A DNA stretch of 64,000 nucleotides from Gorsachius magnificus (GCA_034008185.1 CM067081.1:8679821-8743820); one strand, 5' to 3'. Counted from the first letter of the stretch, positions 1 to 16,719 are shown. The notes: generated from the sequence alone by a model not told the origin. Made by a program: numbers and translations.

Positions 1-417
1 GCTTCTGTATCCCCTGTAGACGATGATACACATCTCTCTTGGATGAGCATGAAGTGTGGAACAGAACAGTATGAATCCCAGAAGAGGGAGGCAGATGTTT
101 TCCTGATGACATTACTTTTAGCTTCTTTATTTAAGAGATTTCTCAATTGCCCGAACAATCTCATTATGCAACTTGGTTCTTTCATCCTGATTTGTATGTA
201 TGTCTCTGAGTTCATCCAGCCTCATTATAAGCCACGAGGTCAGAGAGGAAAAAACTCATGAGGCAACAGTTACCATTTGAGAAGCATCTGAACAAAACTG
301 CCCAAGTCAGAACTCCAAAGGTGGCCTGAGGACCTGTGCAGTGCCTTTGCTGACCAGTGTCAAAAGGGCATTTTTGTTCACCATGAACAGGGAGTATAAA
401 ACATCCTTACATATATG

Positions 418-431
418 AAAAAAAAAAAAAA
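418..431. repeat. A14 homopolymer run
   Basis: Fourteen consecutive A residues in intron. No recognisable retrotransposon body lies directly beside it, so it is a simple low-complexity tract rather than a proven poly(A) tail. Confidence 0.9.
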
Positions 432-1083
432 TCCAGTTCTGTTATGGAAAGAATCACAGGCAGGAGGTTCCAATCCCAATTTTATAGCATTGCTTTCAGT
501 CATTGATGACATAAGGAGTCTGCCTTGATGCACTGCAACTCCTACTAATAGTCTTAGATAAAACCAGGCAGAGAAGAGCCAAATTGTCCTTGCCCTTGTC
601 CTTGAGACCTTCTTACTCCTGCTTGATACAACAGCAACCAAAGTTATGATTTCCAAGAAAAACGAAATTTTCAGTAAAGGAGCCCATCATTAGTAAAAAA
701 TCATGCTTGGCAAGTGATCAGCATTCAGGATTGGAAAACCAAAGTCCACTCTAGCAAGTTAAACAACACTAGCACCCGAGTCTGGCCAGTGTCCTGAGGC
801 CAATCTTACTGTTAAATTGTTAACGTGGTCCTTGGCAGGCATTTGGTCAGACCCGCAATACTCTGCCACACAATTCCTGGCCACAGTTTAGGGGTCAGTT
901 TGGTCAGGCATCACCTCAGGAGATCATTTGCCTGTGGCTTTATAGAGGTAGAGAGCTAAGCAGTACAGACAAGGCTAAGCAGTATGGATGTGAGCAGCAA
1001 CCACAATGCCATTTGGCCTTATGACCAGAAAATGGGCTCTGGCCTCTCTTGTTTACAGTACAGATGAAGCTAGAAAAGAAGTA

Positions 1084-1225
1084 TCACAGAATCATAGAAT
1101 CATAGAATACTAGGTTGGAAGGGACCTCAAGGATCATCTGGTCCAACCATTCTAGGCAAGAGCACAATCTAGACAAGATGGCCCAGCACCCTGTCCAGCT
1201 GAGTCTTGAAAGTGTCCAGAAGTAG
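1084..1225 (-). mobile_element. CR1 LINE 3'-end fragment (old)
   Basis: Read on the minus strand, the fragment ends in the CR1 octamer tail; on the plus strand it begins with repeats of AATCATAG. GGTTGGAAGGGACCTCAAGG and the ATCATCTGGTCCAACC phrase are diagnostic CR1 3' UTR text. It continues through CCCAGCACCCTGTCCAGCTG and fades near 1225. It has more substitutions than the other copies, so it is probably an older insertion. It lies in the same sense as ME3 transcription. Confidence 0.9.
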
Positions 1226-4200
1226 CTTAGAAGTGGGCAAAGCACTTTTCTCATTCCGCTGCAGCCAGGATCTCACTTTGCCCCTGGAGACGATGAGGGC
1301 AGCGACTTAAGAATCTGCATTTTCCTTGTGCATGAAGGGGCCTGGCCCGAGTGTGCCTCAGGCGGGCAGAGATAGGGTCCAGGGCCACCTGGGGCATCCA
1401 GAGAGAAAAGGCAAGTTGTTCCCGTAAGGTCTTTGCAAACTGAGTTTTCACAAACAAGAGTGGAAGAAAACTAGACTTTGTCCCATCTGACACCAAGGTT
1501 GACTCAAGGCACAGAACAAGATACGCTTTCATCTACATTAGAAATAGAGACAAAACCAGCAATTGTAAATAAGCACTGGCACCAAGCTAAGAAGAAGCTT
1601 AGAGGGAAAAAGTACCTTTGTTCATCCCAGGCAAAAAGGGCACGAGGCCCAGGCTCATTCTTGTTATTGGGGACCCAGTTTCTTCACACCTCTGAGACGG
1701 CTGATAGCCCCTTAATGGCAGCTCTGGTGTGGCTGTTGGGCTCTTTGCAATAGGCAGGTTACCCAAAAGCACAAGTATGTCCCAGAAGGCTAAGGCTTTT
1801 CTACTGTCATTCGCGCCTGGGAAATCTCACGTCGGGATCGCACTGTTTGCATATTTGTGTGTTTTGGGCCAAGAAGAGGAAACCCAGATAGGTAAAGAGA
1901 CAACAGCGAGGCGGGTTTACTACTAGGAGGCATGGGGCCAGGCGAGCGCACTATTGTTTGCAGGGAGAGCTTGCAACGTTTGTTTGCTTACGGGCTGCAG
2001 ACAGATGTTACAGTTAATGTTAGAAAAAGCCTTTAACTTTTAATACTTCCACATAGCTAAGAGGAAGGCAAGTTTTCCCTTGAAAAAATGACAAGGAAAA
2101 CTAGAATTTTGGTAAAATAAAATAAAAGTTGAGCTTCTGGTTCCACAGCCACTGAAAAAACTTTCCAAAGCCTCACTCAGCACTGTGATGTGATTTAATA
2201 GCACTCTGCATATCACTCATTAAATAGTTCTACTAGCGTTAAAAGGAGAGATGAAGAGACAAGTTAAGAAAACATGATCATATCCGTTACTTTGTTTTGA
2301 AATGGAAATGTCATGGGTAAGGTTCGTGGATTGTCAGATGATTGTAGCATGGTGAAAGCTGCACCCAGGGATCCACAACAGAAGCCCTGACTGTTGTAGC
2401 AGATGTAGCAGTTATGATGGTCGTCATGAGGGAGACAAAAATGCAATTGCTTTTATGCTAGAGCATTTGGTTTTGAGCCAACAGATGGGAGTTTTGCAAA
2501 AATTGTAGCCTTTTATATTATAGCCAATAAAAAATCTAGAGCTCTAGGTCCATGGGTTTAGAAATCCCATGCCAGGCAGAGCATCATGAACCCAACAGGA
2601 ACTGCTGCCTGCCTCACCATCTTCTTGGACTGCAGACTATTTGTAACGTTGGGTAGGAGTCTCGGAAGGTTTCTGCCAACATAAACACAGCCACCATGCT
2701 CTGAGGCATAGAGCCTGCTGTGGATTCAGTGAGTGCTAAACGAAAGTGACCCTTGAGGCGCAAAGATAGCAGGAAATCCCTGAATCTCAGATTACCGGAA
2801 GCTGGGGGTATGCCAAGGATTGTTTGCTGCTTGTTCCTAGTCATATGCTGGGGCTTCTGCTAGGAGCTACTGTCAGAGACAGGATACGGGACAAGATCAA
2901 GCAGAGATAAATCACAAAGCTCCTGGGGAAAAAAAATCTTGAAAAATCATAGTCAACCTTCATTATAGTCCTTACAGCAGCAAACCCACTCCCACCCCCC
3001 AAAAAACAACCGACCCTTTTGCGCAGCACGTCTCACGACTTCCAAGTACCAAGACCAGCACTGAGGGCTGCTATGGCCATTCTTGTGTTTTTATGCAAAA
3101 TGGCACCAGCCTCCTTGCAGTGGGTCTGAGGAACAACTGCAGGTGAAGGTAACAGGCTTCTTGGGAGCAGGGCATAAGCAGGAGATGCAACCACGCTAGT
3201 GCTGACCTGCAGACGTAGCCCTGAGCTACCCTCTGACAGACAAGGGATGGAGCCTCATCACCTGCCTTCCACCCAAACAGATCTTCTTCAGCTACATCTT
3301 TCTAAAACAGCTGTGGTAAATCTGGCTTAGCTGGAAAGCACAAGACAGAAAGCCTAGGGCAGAGGGCTTTTCAACATCTGTAAATGCGTTATCCCAAAGG
3401 ATTTGATGGCAAGGTAATGGAAGTCCATTACCACAGAAATCCTGTAGCAGCACATCTGGAGCTCAGTCATTCTTCAGTAGCAGAAAATCAAGCTAAGAAA
3501 ACCTAAATGTTGTTCTTTGACTTTAAATATCATCCAGTGGCTAAAAGCAGATTGTAGGAGCTGGCTGATGAGCTCATCCCACATCAAGCCAGGATAATGA
3601 ACAGCCGGGGTGGCTCTTGCCATTACCATCACTTCTCCCTTCTGGATGGTGTCAGAATTCCTTTGGCCATGGTAACTGGGATAGATGGGCAAGGAGAGTA
3701 TCCACCTTGTCTTCTCATGAAGGCTGGAGTCGGTCATCAGCCCTGGCAGGGCACTGGTGATGGTGTGCAGGTCTCCTAACAGACACACTAGATGCTGAGG
3801 AGGGACTTTAGGTGTTCGCAGTATTACAGGCTTTGTGGAGGCCAGTGGTCCATGGAGACTTCAGTCTTGTCTTTCTGGATCAATTAGCCAAGTTAACTAG
3901 AGCATCTGAAGAAATAACATGGGGGCACCTGTACTGGTGATTTTGTTTCCGAAAGGTGCTGGTGAATTTGTGATCCACAGCCCTGAAGAACTGCAGAAAC
4001 AGAGGCGGCTTGTTTTTGAGTGGGCTCTGCTTGTTGGAGAGCACATGGGACCTGACTTAGAATGTTTGTGGGTAAAAGTATGGGGAAGGGATTAGGCAAA
4101 GAGAAATCAAGTATAAAACAGGCACAAGGAAAAACAGACTCAGCAGAGCTACTTTCCTTCTTCTCCTATTTTGAGAAACCGAGCGCTTGATCTCCTGATG

Positions 4201-5914
4201 TCTTCTGTGCTCTGCTGTATGGCACAGGCTGATAGAAAGGAAAGGACAGAAAGCACAGGCTGTTTCCCTGGTCACCCTGTTAATAAGCACTGATGGGAAA
4301 GGAAAGGGGAGTGAAGTTATGACAGCTTAATGAGGCTTCTGCGACACGTTTTGCTGGCGTGTGGAACTGCGTCTCGCAGCGTGTCAGGCTGTGTGCTCAG
4401 CCTCTGCTGGCAAGCGACTGGGGCCAGCATCCGAAACAGAGGCTGGAGCCTGGGGACAGGCCATCTATCAGCACCTCTGGCCACTTGGAGCCACCGAGCT
4501 GCACTGTCACGGCGTGACGAAACTGCAGAAGGAGTGAATGGAATAGGACAGATAAGGAACTGGTCTCCAGTTTCTGTACCAGTTTAGGAGAAAAGGGGAA
4601 GGAGGAAAAAATTTCCTGTGGTAGTTTGCTTTGAAAGACAGCCTGAGGATTAATGCATATTGTTACTGTAGATGCTGGGCTGAAGCCCAGAGAACATGCT
4701 CCAGCACAACACGTATCCCATGGCGTTTTGATTTCAACCTTAATTTGCTCATATAGGCAAGCCCCAGAAATTCTGTGGGTTAGCTCGATTATGAGCCTTG
4801 GACACTTGAGGTAAATGTTTATTCCAGCCTAAAAAAATGTACCAGTTCAAGAATAAGACTGACTTGCCCTTTGCCATGGTAACTGAGGAGAGGGAAAACT
4901 GAAGCAGTGCATTTTCCCATACAAAGCATATTACTCATGGTGAGAAAACAGCAATTTGTCAGGCTGCTTCATTCAGTCGCAGGCTAGGCTCAAGGGACCA
5001 ACTTTTGTATGTAGTTGCCTCCCAAAAGGAGCAAAATGCATGTTTTGGAGCTTTTGTTGAAGAGCTCAGTCATTTAATGTGTTTTAGGTGAGAGAGTAAT
5101 GAATGGAGGTTTAGGCAGCAGGGAAATGCAGAAATTTATCTAGCTGTTTCTTTCTAAAATTGCCCAGAAGTCACACTTTATTTCAAAATACTGTAAGTGC
5201 TAACCCTGAAGCCTCTAACACTCTCCTGGTTTCATTACTAGGTGGCTATTATGAGACCAGGAGCCCTTTCTGCTGACTGTAGGGGTCTACAGCTATAGAA
5301 ATTTGACATCTGTTTGATATTATTATTCCATTAGAAGAGTAAATCTTCACTCCCCTGGCTTTCTTGTGGGCTCTGACACATTCCGCTTCAATGACAAATG
5401 TCCCTTGAGCCAGCAGTGACTTGACAGGGTGGGAGGTACTTCTGCAAAGGAACTGACAAATGGTTTCCATGAGAAGTTGAAGTACCCTCAGGAAGCAGAC
5501 AGAATTTCTGCATGAACATCAAGCTGAAAAGGAAACCCCCAAACTGAAAGAGATTTGTGGCAACCCAAAAGGTTTTTCCCCAGATAACTGAATTTGCATG
5601 GGACATTATAGACTTGCGCAAGAAATCACAGCAGACCAAAGATTGCAGCAGTTCGTACTCACAGGTTTCCTCACACATGGAGGCAGGCTACAATAAAGCA
5701 GCATGTTCTTGACCTTCTGAACATTTTCTGCTTCCTTTCGTAACAGAAGTGAGAGCTCCTACTGGGTTGCATCCAGTCATTCCAGTGGAAATTCAAGACC
5801 AAACGAGTCTGTTTCATATAAGTTTGCCAAATCCAGGCTGATACCAGAATGATTCACCAGCCCAGAGCTCACAGAGGATCACACTCCAACAACGCTTTAA
5901 AGTATGCTGGTGGT

Positions 5915-6035
5915 CAGGATGATAATACAGGGTAATAGCTCCTTTCACTCAAGGATCTCCAAATTCTTTACAGATGTGAATGGAGAAGTGCAAAGTGGAA
6001 TTTCCCAGCCCCACTTTGCAGAGAACTTTTTGGGG
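5915..6035 (+). repeat. Possible ancient SINE-like (MIR-type) remnant
   Basis: The run GGTAATAGCTCCTTTCACTC, followed by AAGGATCTCCAAATTCTTTACAGATG, resembles the right half of old amniote MIR-type elements, which typically read 'aaggatctcaaagcactttac ... ttacagatg'. The match is from memory and partial, and the boundaries are unclear. Confidence 0.35.
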
Positions 6036-8276
6036 GCTTACTGTGTTCAAGCAATTCATCCTGGCTAAGAGGAATAGAAAAGCTGGGACAGGGGCCCCAG
6101 GAACTTGATTCCCACTACTTGGATGAAAGCATTAGACATGACATCACGTCCTCACAAGATAAGAGTTCATTGTTTTGTGGCTGAGTGTCTTCTCCCTTCA
6201 ATGTGGAGATTAGCTCATGTAAACGAACCACAGGGAAATTACAGCCAACCCTTCCTCTCCAGCAGCAAGCACAGAGAAGGCAAATTGTCCTTCTGGCCCT
6301 GTCGCTGACATTGCAGGAGTAGTGGGCACAACAAGCTTTGCATTTAACACCACCAGCATAAATCTCGGAGCCAAATTTATGATGGCTGAGACCATCATCT
6401 GGGTTCTCATGCCACTGCTCCCACTCTATCATCAACACCAGCACTGCAATACCCCTGTGGTGTCCTTGCAGAAGGAAGTGAGATCGTTTCCTTGAAGGAT
6501 TAATTAGTGACTACAATCAAAACAAAGAAAACCCCCACAAATCAACCCTGACAACCCCTACAGCTTTTCTACTTGTAGAGTCTCCTGTGACCTCCTAGTT
6601 GTGTTTTACCAGTTTGCTAGCCTCCAAGAATTTCTTCCCCCAAGATAACCCATAAGTTTCTACTACACTGCAATCAACTGACATGTCAGTCAAGTTTCTT
6701 AACAAATATCAAGAAGGACAAACCAGAGCACAAACACAAAATTCTCTGCAGTCATCCTTCGGTATTTTTAATCCAACAGGCAGGGCAGTGTTACTGTGTT
6801 CATATTCACAGATGTAGGAGCTATAGCACTGACTGACAGCAAGTATCTTTACATGGTAAATGGGCAACTGCAGCTGGGTGGGTTGACGTACTGGCTGGCC
6901 GTCATACGGGATGTGTCTACACCATGCTGCTGAAGAGCAAAGGAGAGACTCCTGTCCTAACAGCAGCATTGCACACACACGGGGTGCAGCACAAAGCTGC
7001 ACAGAGCCACCACATCAACAGATGCTGAAATCCTCCGCGACGCCCTCATCCCTCTCAAGACTTGGTTCGTCAGCTGTGACTGAATGCGGTCCTCAGCATT
7101 TCACCCCTTTTTCCTCCATCCCTCCACCCACAGCCAGCTGGGCAGTCAGACCTTACGTAAAGAGATGCTTCTCAGTGGATGGGTAGGTATTGTCCTTAGA
7201 GACTGGACATGATGTCTCCTGCCTCAGGGGAGACAAGATGAACTGAGAGCTGCTGACACATCTACCACCCACTCCCTCCCATTCCGGCAGGAACACACAC
7301 ACACAGAGCTGGCTGGAGACACAGAAAGCGGGAAGATCAACCCCAGCTCCTTCAGCTGGGAAGAAGACACCCTACAACATCCAGACAGGCAGCAGCCTAT
7401 TAACCAGGCACAGACTGTAGCTCTCTGCCACTCCTTATCAATATAATCTACTGCTTTAGGAAAGGCAGAAAAAGCTGCTTAGGAGCTTGGGGCTTTCCAA
7501 ATATATTTTTTTTCCACAAGGGTTGTTCTCATTTACGGTGACCTCTCCAGATAGTCATGGAGATTTTAATATATTTTCTTTTTCCAGGAAGAGGAACTTA
7601 ATGCAGTGCAAGAGGTGCACATAAGGCGCTGAGGTTGAGGTTCTGCTCTTCCCATATCAAAACTCCCTGGTACATCAGAGACCCTCTATCCCAGCTAGTC
7701 AGTAAGAATGGAAATATGCACTCAGTCTGTCCCAGCAGTAAAAAGAGAATGCTTATAATCCTGGCCTTCTCACTCCGCAGGCTTAGATTCCAGCAGGGAA
7801 GCTCCTGGTTTTGACAAAGCGGTAGACAGGCAGCCTGCAGACTCACACAGACATCACTGTGTGCAGTAACACGCCATTTCCAGCGGGATGATTTCCTTCA
7901 CAACGGTGAAAGCTAGAAAATTCCTTTACAAAATGTACACAAACCAAAGTTTAGATTCTGCCTATGCTGAATGAGGCTCATAAATGCATGCTGGAGGCCA
8001 GGTATAGCCCACGGGGCACATGTTTTGACACCTCTGGCCTATATGGACGGGAAACGGTTATAAATAGTCAGTCCCGTTTCAGTTCTCTGAAGACAAATAT
8101 TTTTGACACAGAGTGCTCAAGCACAAAGGGTCATTTGTAGACCACCCGGGAGGCTTGCATTTAAATGACCTTTCTTTGCTTGGACGATCAATTATACTAA
8201 TGTTTATTTCACGAGTGGCAACATTTGTTCTGAACCGGAAGCAGCCCAGAGGAGCCGTGTATATCGTCCCACTTAC

Positions 8277-8380
8277 TTGTTGGTAACTGCCTGCATAAAC
8301 TCATCAATCAGTTCGTCGTACTCTTTCCCACGAACCCGCTTGTGTTTCAGTCCAATATAGAGTGGATCACTCAGGAGAGC
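8277..8380 (-). CDS. ME3: ME3 exon: [12 protein letters not shown] segment
   Basis: This 104-bp exon begins in phase 0 after a TGTCCTAG acceptor and encodes [20 protein letters not shown] and [14 protein letters not shown], plus two bases (AA) of a Lys codon before a GTAAGT donor. In the family this segment links the N-terminal half to the metal-binding FEDF exon, which should follow. That exon, with the Glu and Asp that bind Mg or Mn, was not found between 1 and 8276, so the following intron is longer than 8.2 kb. Human ME3 has [16 protein letters not shown] here, so the match is close. It is the last ME3 exon visible in transcript order. Confidence 0.96.
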
Positions 8381-11527
<3,147 letters not shown>

Positions 11528-12119
11528 CTAGGAGGATCAAAAAAGACTGTTGTATGGTGTTGCCAAGGCGCTAGAAGCAAAACCAGCTCCACTGTCTTCA
11601 CACCCATGCCAGTTTGCAGTTGCATTCTGCAATGGATATTTGCTCCTTCTACATGACACCATGTTAATTAGCTGAGAATGATAAAGGGCTGTTCATCTTT
11701 GGGCGTAGAGATAATGTGGTTGATGGGGCTGCTGGCAGTGTGGGAGAGCAGCAGCTCTGCTTGCCAGCGCTTCAGTTCACTTGTAGCAGAGCCCAACCAG
11801 CATGGCTTGTTGTGCATCCTCAGCTGTATAACATGCAGCATCACAAAAGAGATCCGGCCTTGATTTTTCCTCTCTTCTTCTGGAAAAAGAGCTCAGTATG
11901 AAAGTGTTTGTGCTTATGAATTGCATCTGTGGAAGTAGCAAGCTCAGCTCCTCACACTCTTGTAGAGTAGCTGTGCGGTAGCTGACATCAGATAATCAAA
12001 ACAAAACTCATTATAACTGGGTCCCTTTGCCTCTGGTCCCCCTGACTGCAAGGCAGGTAGACAGAAACCATCAGCACAGGGAGGAGCACGGACTGCGGCG
12101 GGGCTCCCACATCATGTAT

Positions 12120-12262
12120 TTAATATTAGAACTTTTTTTCCACCCAGCTGGGAGTTAATCAATTGCCATTTAACTCTTTGGGCAATTGGCCTTTTGCATT
12201 TCAGCAATACTGTAATGTGCTACCTCACCAAAATCTCTGATCCATAATTTTAGGTTTGTATT
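12120..12262. promoter_or_regulatory. Candidate conserved intronic element (TAAT-rich, with hairpin)
   Basis: Repeat-free AT-rich text has dense homeodomain-like cores (TTAATC, CAATTG, TTTAAC). It also holds an exact 8-bp inverted repeat, CAATTGCC at 12160-12167 and GGCAATTG at 12181-12188, with a 13-nt spacer. This composition is typical of many vertebrate conserved noncoding elements. Conservation itself cannot be seen from one sequence, so the call is tentative. Confidence 0.25.
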
Positions 12263-15200
12263 TCTTTGTGACAAGAAGGGAAATAAAAGCCCGCTTAATG
12301 TTGTCCAAATTAGAAGCCTGAAGTTGAGCTGTTCAACCCACACCGTACATCATTGAAACTTTAGGAGGCCAATGACCAAGCAGATGTGACTAAACTTCCC
12401 AATTTTTAGGTTAACTACTCTGTCGGTTTTGTCCCCAGGGTCAGGCACTCCTTGGGGCAGTCCTGAAATCCAGTAAGAACAGGAATATACTGGAGTCCAG
12501 GCCCAATGCAGCAAAAAAGCTGCAAATACAATAATGAACTTCAACTTTCAGCACTGTCCCAGCGCTTCAGAGAACAGAGCACTCACATCAAATGGTCTGT
12601 CAGGCTGCGGGGGACTCAAGTGTGCAGTCTAGCTTGGATTTCAGAGGAGAGGACTGCAGAGAAATTCTTTATTTGGTGATCTGCAAAGCTAAGGCTGAAC
12701 ATAGGACATACACATGGTGTGTGCTTTAGTGAGAAATAAGAGAATGGGAGGTTAGAAGCTATCTCAATCGATGTACTTCCTTTGGGGGGGGGTGGTAATA
12801 AGGATGCATTGGTTTATTGCTTCAATGGAGAAGCATTTTGTTGTTTAGGAACGGAATAAACCTCTTGTTGCACTTCCATATTTCAGGAAGAATTGTACTC
12901 ACCTCTTTCAGCGTCCTTTCTTATTCAACATAAACTATATACACATCCCAAGGCTATTTTCTCCCTCAATCTAAACCACTCTTCGTAACGGCAGAGCAGA
13001 ATTACATTACATTGCATAGTTCAGGAATAAGCCTGAGGAGAAACTACAGATAAGAGGACACATGCATCTGTTCTGCCTTTTACATCTGTTTTGCCCTCTA
13101 GTGAAAAAAAAAACCCAAACCCTCTGGTAGTTCGACGCATGATACATTCCAGGGTTGTAATGCACATAACAATAGTGACAACCAATGTGTAATGGGGATT
13201 ATTTTGAAATGGTCCCCCTACAGGTGGAATATTTGTTGTTGTGCTGTTGCCACTTTCTTGTCACTAGGAGTTAGAATTCCTAAAAGTGATCCTTCAACAA
13301 AAAATCTACTAAAACTAAAAGGACTATACACCTATCCTTACACTAGAGGTTGGACAATCTCTGACATGGGAAATTCATTCATGGCAGTGATACACTTATC
13401 CACCTCCATTTTTGAACATTTTCCTATTTGTTTTTCCTTCTGAGTCAATGTGAAGTGTTAGAGGTGGGAAAGTCCCTTTTTGGGTGGGCTCCATCTGTTT
13501 CTGGGTGTGCGCTCACTTCTTTACCACACCCAGAGGATGCAATTGGGACTGGAAGGCAGTAATGGGAATGGGGAAAGCAGCAAGCACACGCACTGCTACA
13601 GGTTTATCTTGAAACTGATGCAAATTACATGAAAATGAGTAAAAATCCTAACTAGGCAGAGAACATTTTAAAAAAAAAAATTAAGTTCTAATGAATAAAA
13701 ATATTTCTCTGGAGCACAGATCCCCTTTCATCCAAACAAATAAGTGTTCTCAGGCAAGCCTAAAAACTTCTTGATAGCACTTAGATATTCATCAGAGAGA
13801 GAAAATTTCTTCAGCCTTAGATGTGCTGCACTCTATAGGTATCAAAGCTCCTTGAGGTAACACCGAAAAATACAGGAGAACAGAAAATACAGCACGGGAG
13901 ACATTAATTGCTGTCTGTATCAAACTGGATTCATATTTCTTTGTGGCTCCTCGGATTTAAAAAAGCGCACAAAGTTCCAGTGGGTACCTGATGAACAAGA
14001 ACATTAAAGTAATGTTTTTAATTGCTCACATTCATGTGATCAGAACTCAACAAACAGGACATGAATCTCTAGCTGAGCAGGACAGAGCCTTCTAACTGAA
14101 CCACTGGTTTAACAATTGGGAACCTGTTTTCTACTTCCAGCTGTGCTACAAATTTTCTTGATGACTCCAGTCAAGTCTTTGCGTAAAGGTTAGGTGGGCA
14201 GTTTAAGCCAATCATCTAACTGGTTTCTAAACTTCTTTGATAGCTGATGGGGAGAGACAAACCTCCAGAGTGCACGTCCTCCCTCCAGCAGCTGTTTTGG
14301 GAAGGGATGAAAGGGGTATTTCTCTTTGAAGATGCTCATCTTCATCGATCACTGCAAAAGTACTCACGAGCTGAGATTAGGCACTGAATCTTCAGGCAGC
14401 TGATGTTAACTGAGATGACCCTGGACCATAGCCTGTGTCCAGCCAGCTGCTGTAGGTAGCTAGCCCAGTTTTGCAACGCCTAAGTAGGAGACATCTGATC
14501 CAGCAGAGTGATCCAGAGCTCCAACATTGATCTCCAAGCTGCCAAGGCAATGGAGAGGGGCAAGTGCTGCCGTTGGCCTACCCACTTCTCTACAGTGATT
14601 GCATGAGGTCAGCCTTGCTAGGATGAACTGATAGTCTGCCTTGAATGCACCAACAGAAAATGCTACATGGAAGGATGAGTCTGAACAGCCCTGTAGAGCA
14701 GTAATCCTGATGGGGATTCAAGATGCTGAGTGCACTTCTCAGGGTGAGCATCCTGTGGAAGGAGGGAGGGAAGGTAGGAAGGCCGGTCCAGTAGCTTGCA
14801 GGGCAGCACACTAGTCTAGGTATAGGAGATACGGTTGCTACATTACCCTCACTTTGAGGTGGTTTGAACGCATAACTGTCATTCCTCAAGATGACACCCT
14901 ACCACAACACTATCCTATATGATTCTCTGCATTCCCCCTGCTCTAGTTGGGCCATCATGCAGAAAAGAGTATAAGATGAAGGAACCAGAGAGAAAATTAG
15001 CAAGGGGAAGCACTGACAAGGGCTGTCAGCATTCTGTCCAATGTTTCTTAATGGCAGGATTCATTAGCCACCCTGGGAGAGACACAAAAAACCCACACTC
15101 CCACATGAGTATGCTCAGAAGTGGCTTCTTACGCTTGTTCTGCTTCTGGCACTCTGATTCTTTCAGAGCAGCTCAGCTTCAACAGGATGGATGGAGGTGG

Positions 15201-15690
15201 GGCACATGGGAGCTTGGCTGAGGCTTTGCTAAGCTAAGCAGAGCACCCTTCCAGCTCTTCCAGGCAGAGGATCCAGGCCTACAACCCAGATTTCCCATTT
15301 CCACAGTAAATGCTGTTGCCGCAAAGCTCTAAGGAGCCACAAAGCAAAAGGGGCAGAATCTTCAGGTATTTCTTCACTACCTTTAATGGCACTTACTGGT
15401 GTTAGTGTTCAGCCTTTTCAAAAAACTGTGTCCCTCCAGGGACTTAGGTGCAGTCCAGGTGCCTCCCTACTTATCCCAAAATCTCAGGTGTTCCAGTGCC
15501 TACCAGTTCAGGCATGGAGACAAACACACACAGAACTCTGCGGTCCAAAACAGCGATACTGATAAAATTAACTGCCTTTGTAGTTTGGTAAACCTGGAAA
15601 GTAGATAGTCTGAGTCTCCTCCATGAACCACTGCCCTTCCTATGGTCTGGTTTGGGTGCCAGAGGGGGCTCTTTCAACAACAGCCTCTAG

Positions 15691-15735
15691 TCTTGCTGTG
15701 CCAGTTTCCCCATCTGCAAAAACATATCTATTAGC
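15691..15735 (+). repeat. Possible MIR-type SINE remnant
   Basis: The phrase GTGCCAGTTTCCCCATCTGC followed by AAAAACATATC resembles the well-known MIR core 'cagtttccccatctgtaaaa'. Only about 30 bases match, so this may be a fragment or coincidence. Confidence 0.4.
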
Positions 15736-16643
15736 CGTAATGTGTTCTGCTCATAGTCCTGAGTCAGAAACAAATGGAAATACTGAGATCTTTGGACACA
15801 GCAAGGACAAAATATCTAGTTTGCATCTGTTCTCCATGGTTCCAAAGACAAGGTTATAGGAATATGATTACTTTTTCTGGAAACGTGTTGAAGTCCCCCT
15901 TTTTTTTTTTTCCTCTTAGAAACGGAAAATGCTTGCAACAATTTCTCAGATGCCAAACCTTCATTCCTGGAAGAAACAGTTGATTGATAGGGGACAAAAG
16001 CCCTGTCAATAGCCAGGGAAATTTCCTAGGCACATGTATTTTTGGACTGATGGAAGCAGGTGACTGGCAAGACCTGTCTTAAGTGTTGACTTTATTTCAC
16101 GCCAGGGACTTGCCCAGCCCTGGGGTCTAGTGAAAAACACTTCACAAGATCACTTTTTGGGTGGGGTGTCAGTAATATTTTCAGCTGCTGGATATCAAAC
16201 ATTATTTGCAGAGTTGGCAGTGTTCGGGATGCTGCATGACTCATTGGATTTGGGAAGGAGTCCTACAAGCAAGTTGGTTACAGAGACATCTTAAAGAGCT
16301 TTGGTGCATCTAACAAGCTGCGAGTTAGCCACAGCGTTCTTCGACACACATATCTTACTTCTTCGCTAGGACCCCTATTCTGTACAAATTTATTATCACA
16401 TATGCTCTTTTTATTGCCCAAGGTCCTGGTACCTTTGATAAAGATGTTCTTGACCACATCCCCCCATGACAGAGTCTCTGAAGTCCAACCACTAGCCTGG
16501 AAACAGTCTGAGGAAAGGAATATTTTTTAGCTTGTCCTTTTAAATAGGCAATTCTGTAAATAATGCCAAGCAGTTCCATTCAATATCCCATTTTCCACCC
16601 AACTCTCTGTAACTTCCCAGTCCACAGAAGACATGCCACATAC

Positions 16644-16719
16644 CTTAATATTTTCTTCAGGCCAAGAGTTTAGCATTGTTGCAATATGGCCTTTGTCATG
16701 GATGGTGATAAACAACCCC
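16644..16719 (-). CDS. ME3: ME3 exon: short ITIHDKGH segment
   Basis: This small 76-bp exon supplies the last G of the split Arg codon and then encodes GLFITIHDKGHIATMLNSWP and EENIK. The acceptor is a long T-rich run ending TTCTTAG and the donor is AAG/GTATGT. It is 1 base plus 25 codons, so it enters in phase 2 and leaves in phase 0. The sequence is close to human ME3 (GLFITIHDKGH, then NSWPE) and differs from ME2 (ISISDRGH, DNWPENHVK), which supports the isoform call. It lies 19.3 kb downstream of the previous exon and 5.1 kb upstream of the next. Because its length is 1 modulo 3, skipping it alone would shift the frame. Confidence 0.96.

Larger units (their letters stand above)
1..8276 (-). 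other. ME3: ME3 intron (5' part), downstream of the last visible exon
   Basis: This stretch follows the GTAAGT donor that sits just below 8277. It holds a 14-A run (418-431), one degraded CR1 fragment (1084-1225), an old SINE-like phrase around 5930-6030 and a short AC run (7293-7304). Segment 4331-4510 is richer in G+C and has several CpGs but shows no promoter features I can defend. Open frames here are short, overlap on both strands and have no family resemblance. The expected next ME3 exon was searched for as the complement of an FEDFANANAF-like coding string and was not seen. Confidence 0.8.
11528..16643 (-). other. ME3: ME3 intron, 5116 bp
   Basis: The intron lies between the ITIHDKGH exon and the catalytic-Lys exon. 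It is free of recognisable CR1. It contains a TAAT-rich segment with a small hairpin near 12120-12260 and a possible MIR-type remnant near 15691-15735. A run of T (about 15899-15911) and an A run (about 13670-13680) are simple low-complexity sequence. The remainder shows nothing I can name. Confidence 0.9.

Noticed and set aside
1380..1990. Segment with GGCGGG and TTTACTACTAGG considered as a second retroviral LTR
   Set aside because: I could not find TG...CA ends with a target duplication, nor any familiar LTR phrase.
4331..4587. G+C-rich, CpG-containing stretch considered as a promoter or CpG island
   Set aside because: It is only about 200 bp, with moderate CpG and no clustered promoter motifs, and it lies deep inside the ME3 gene.
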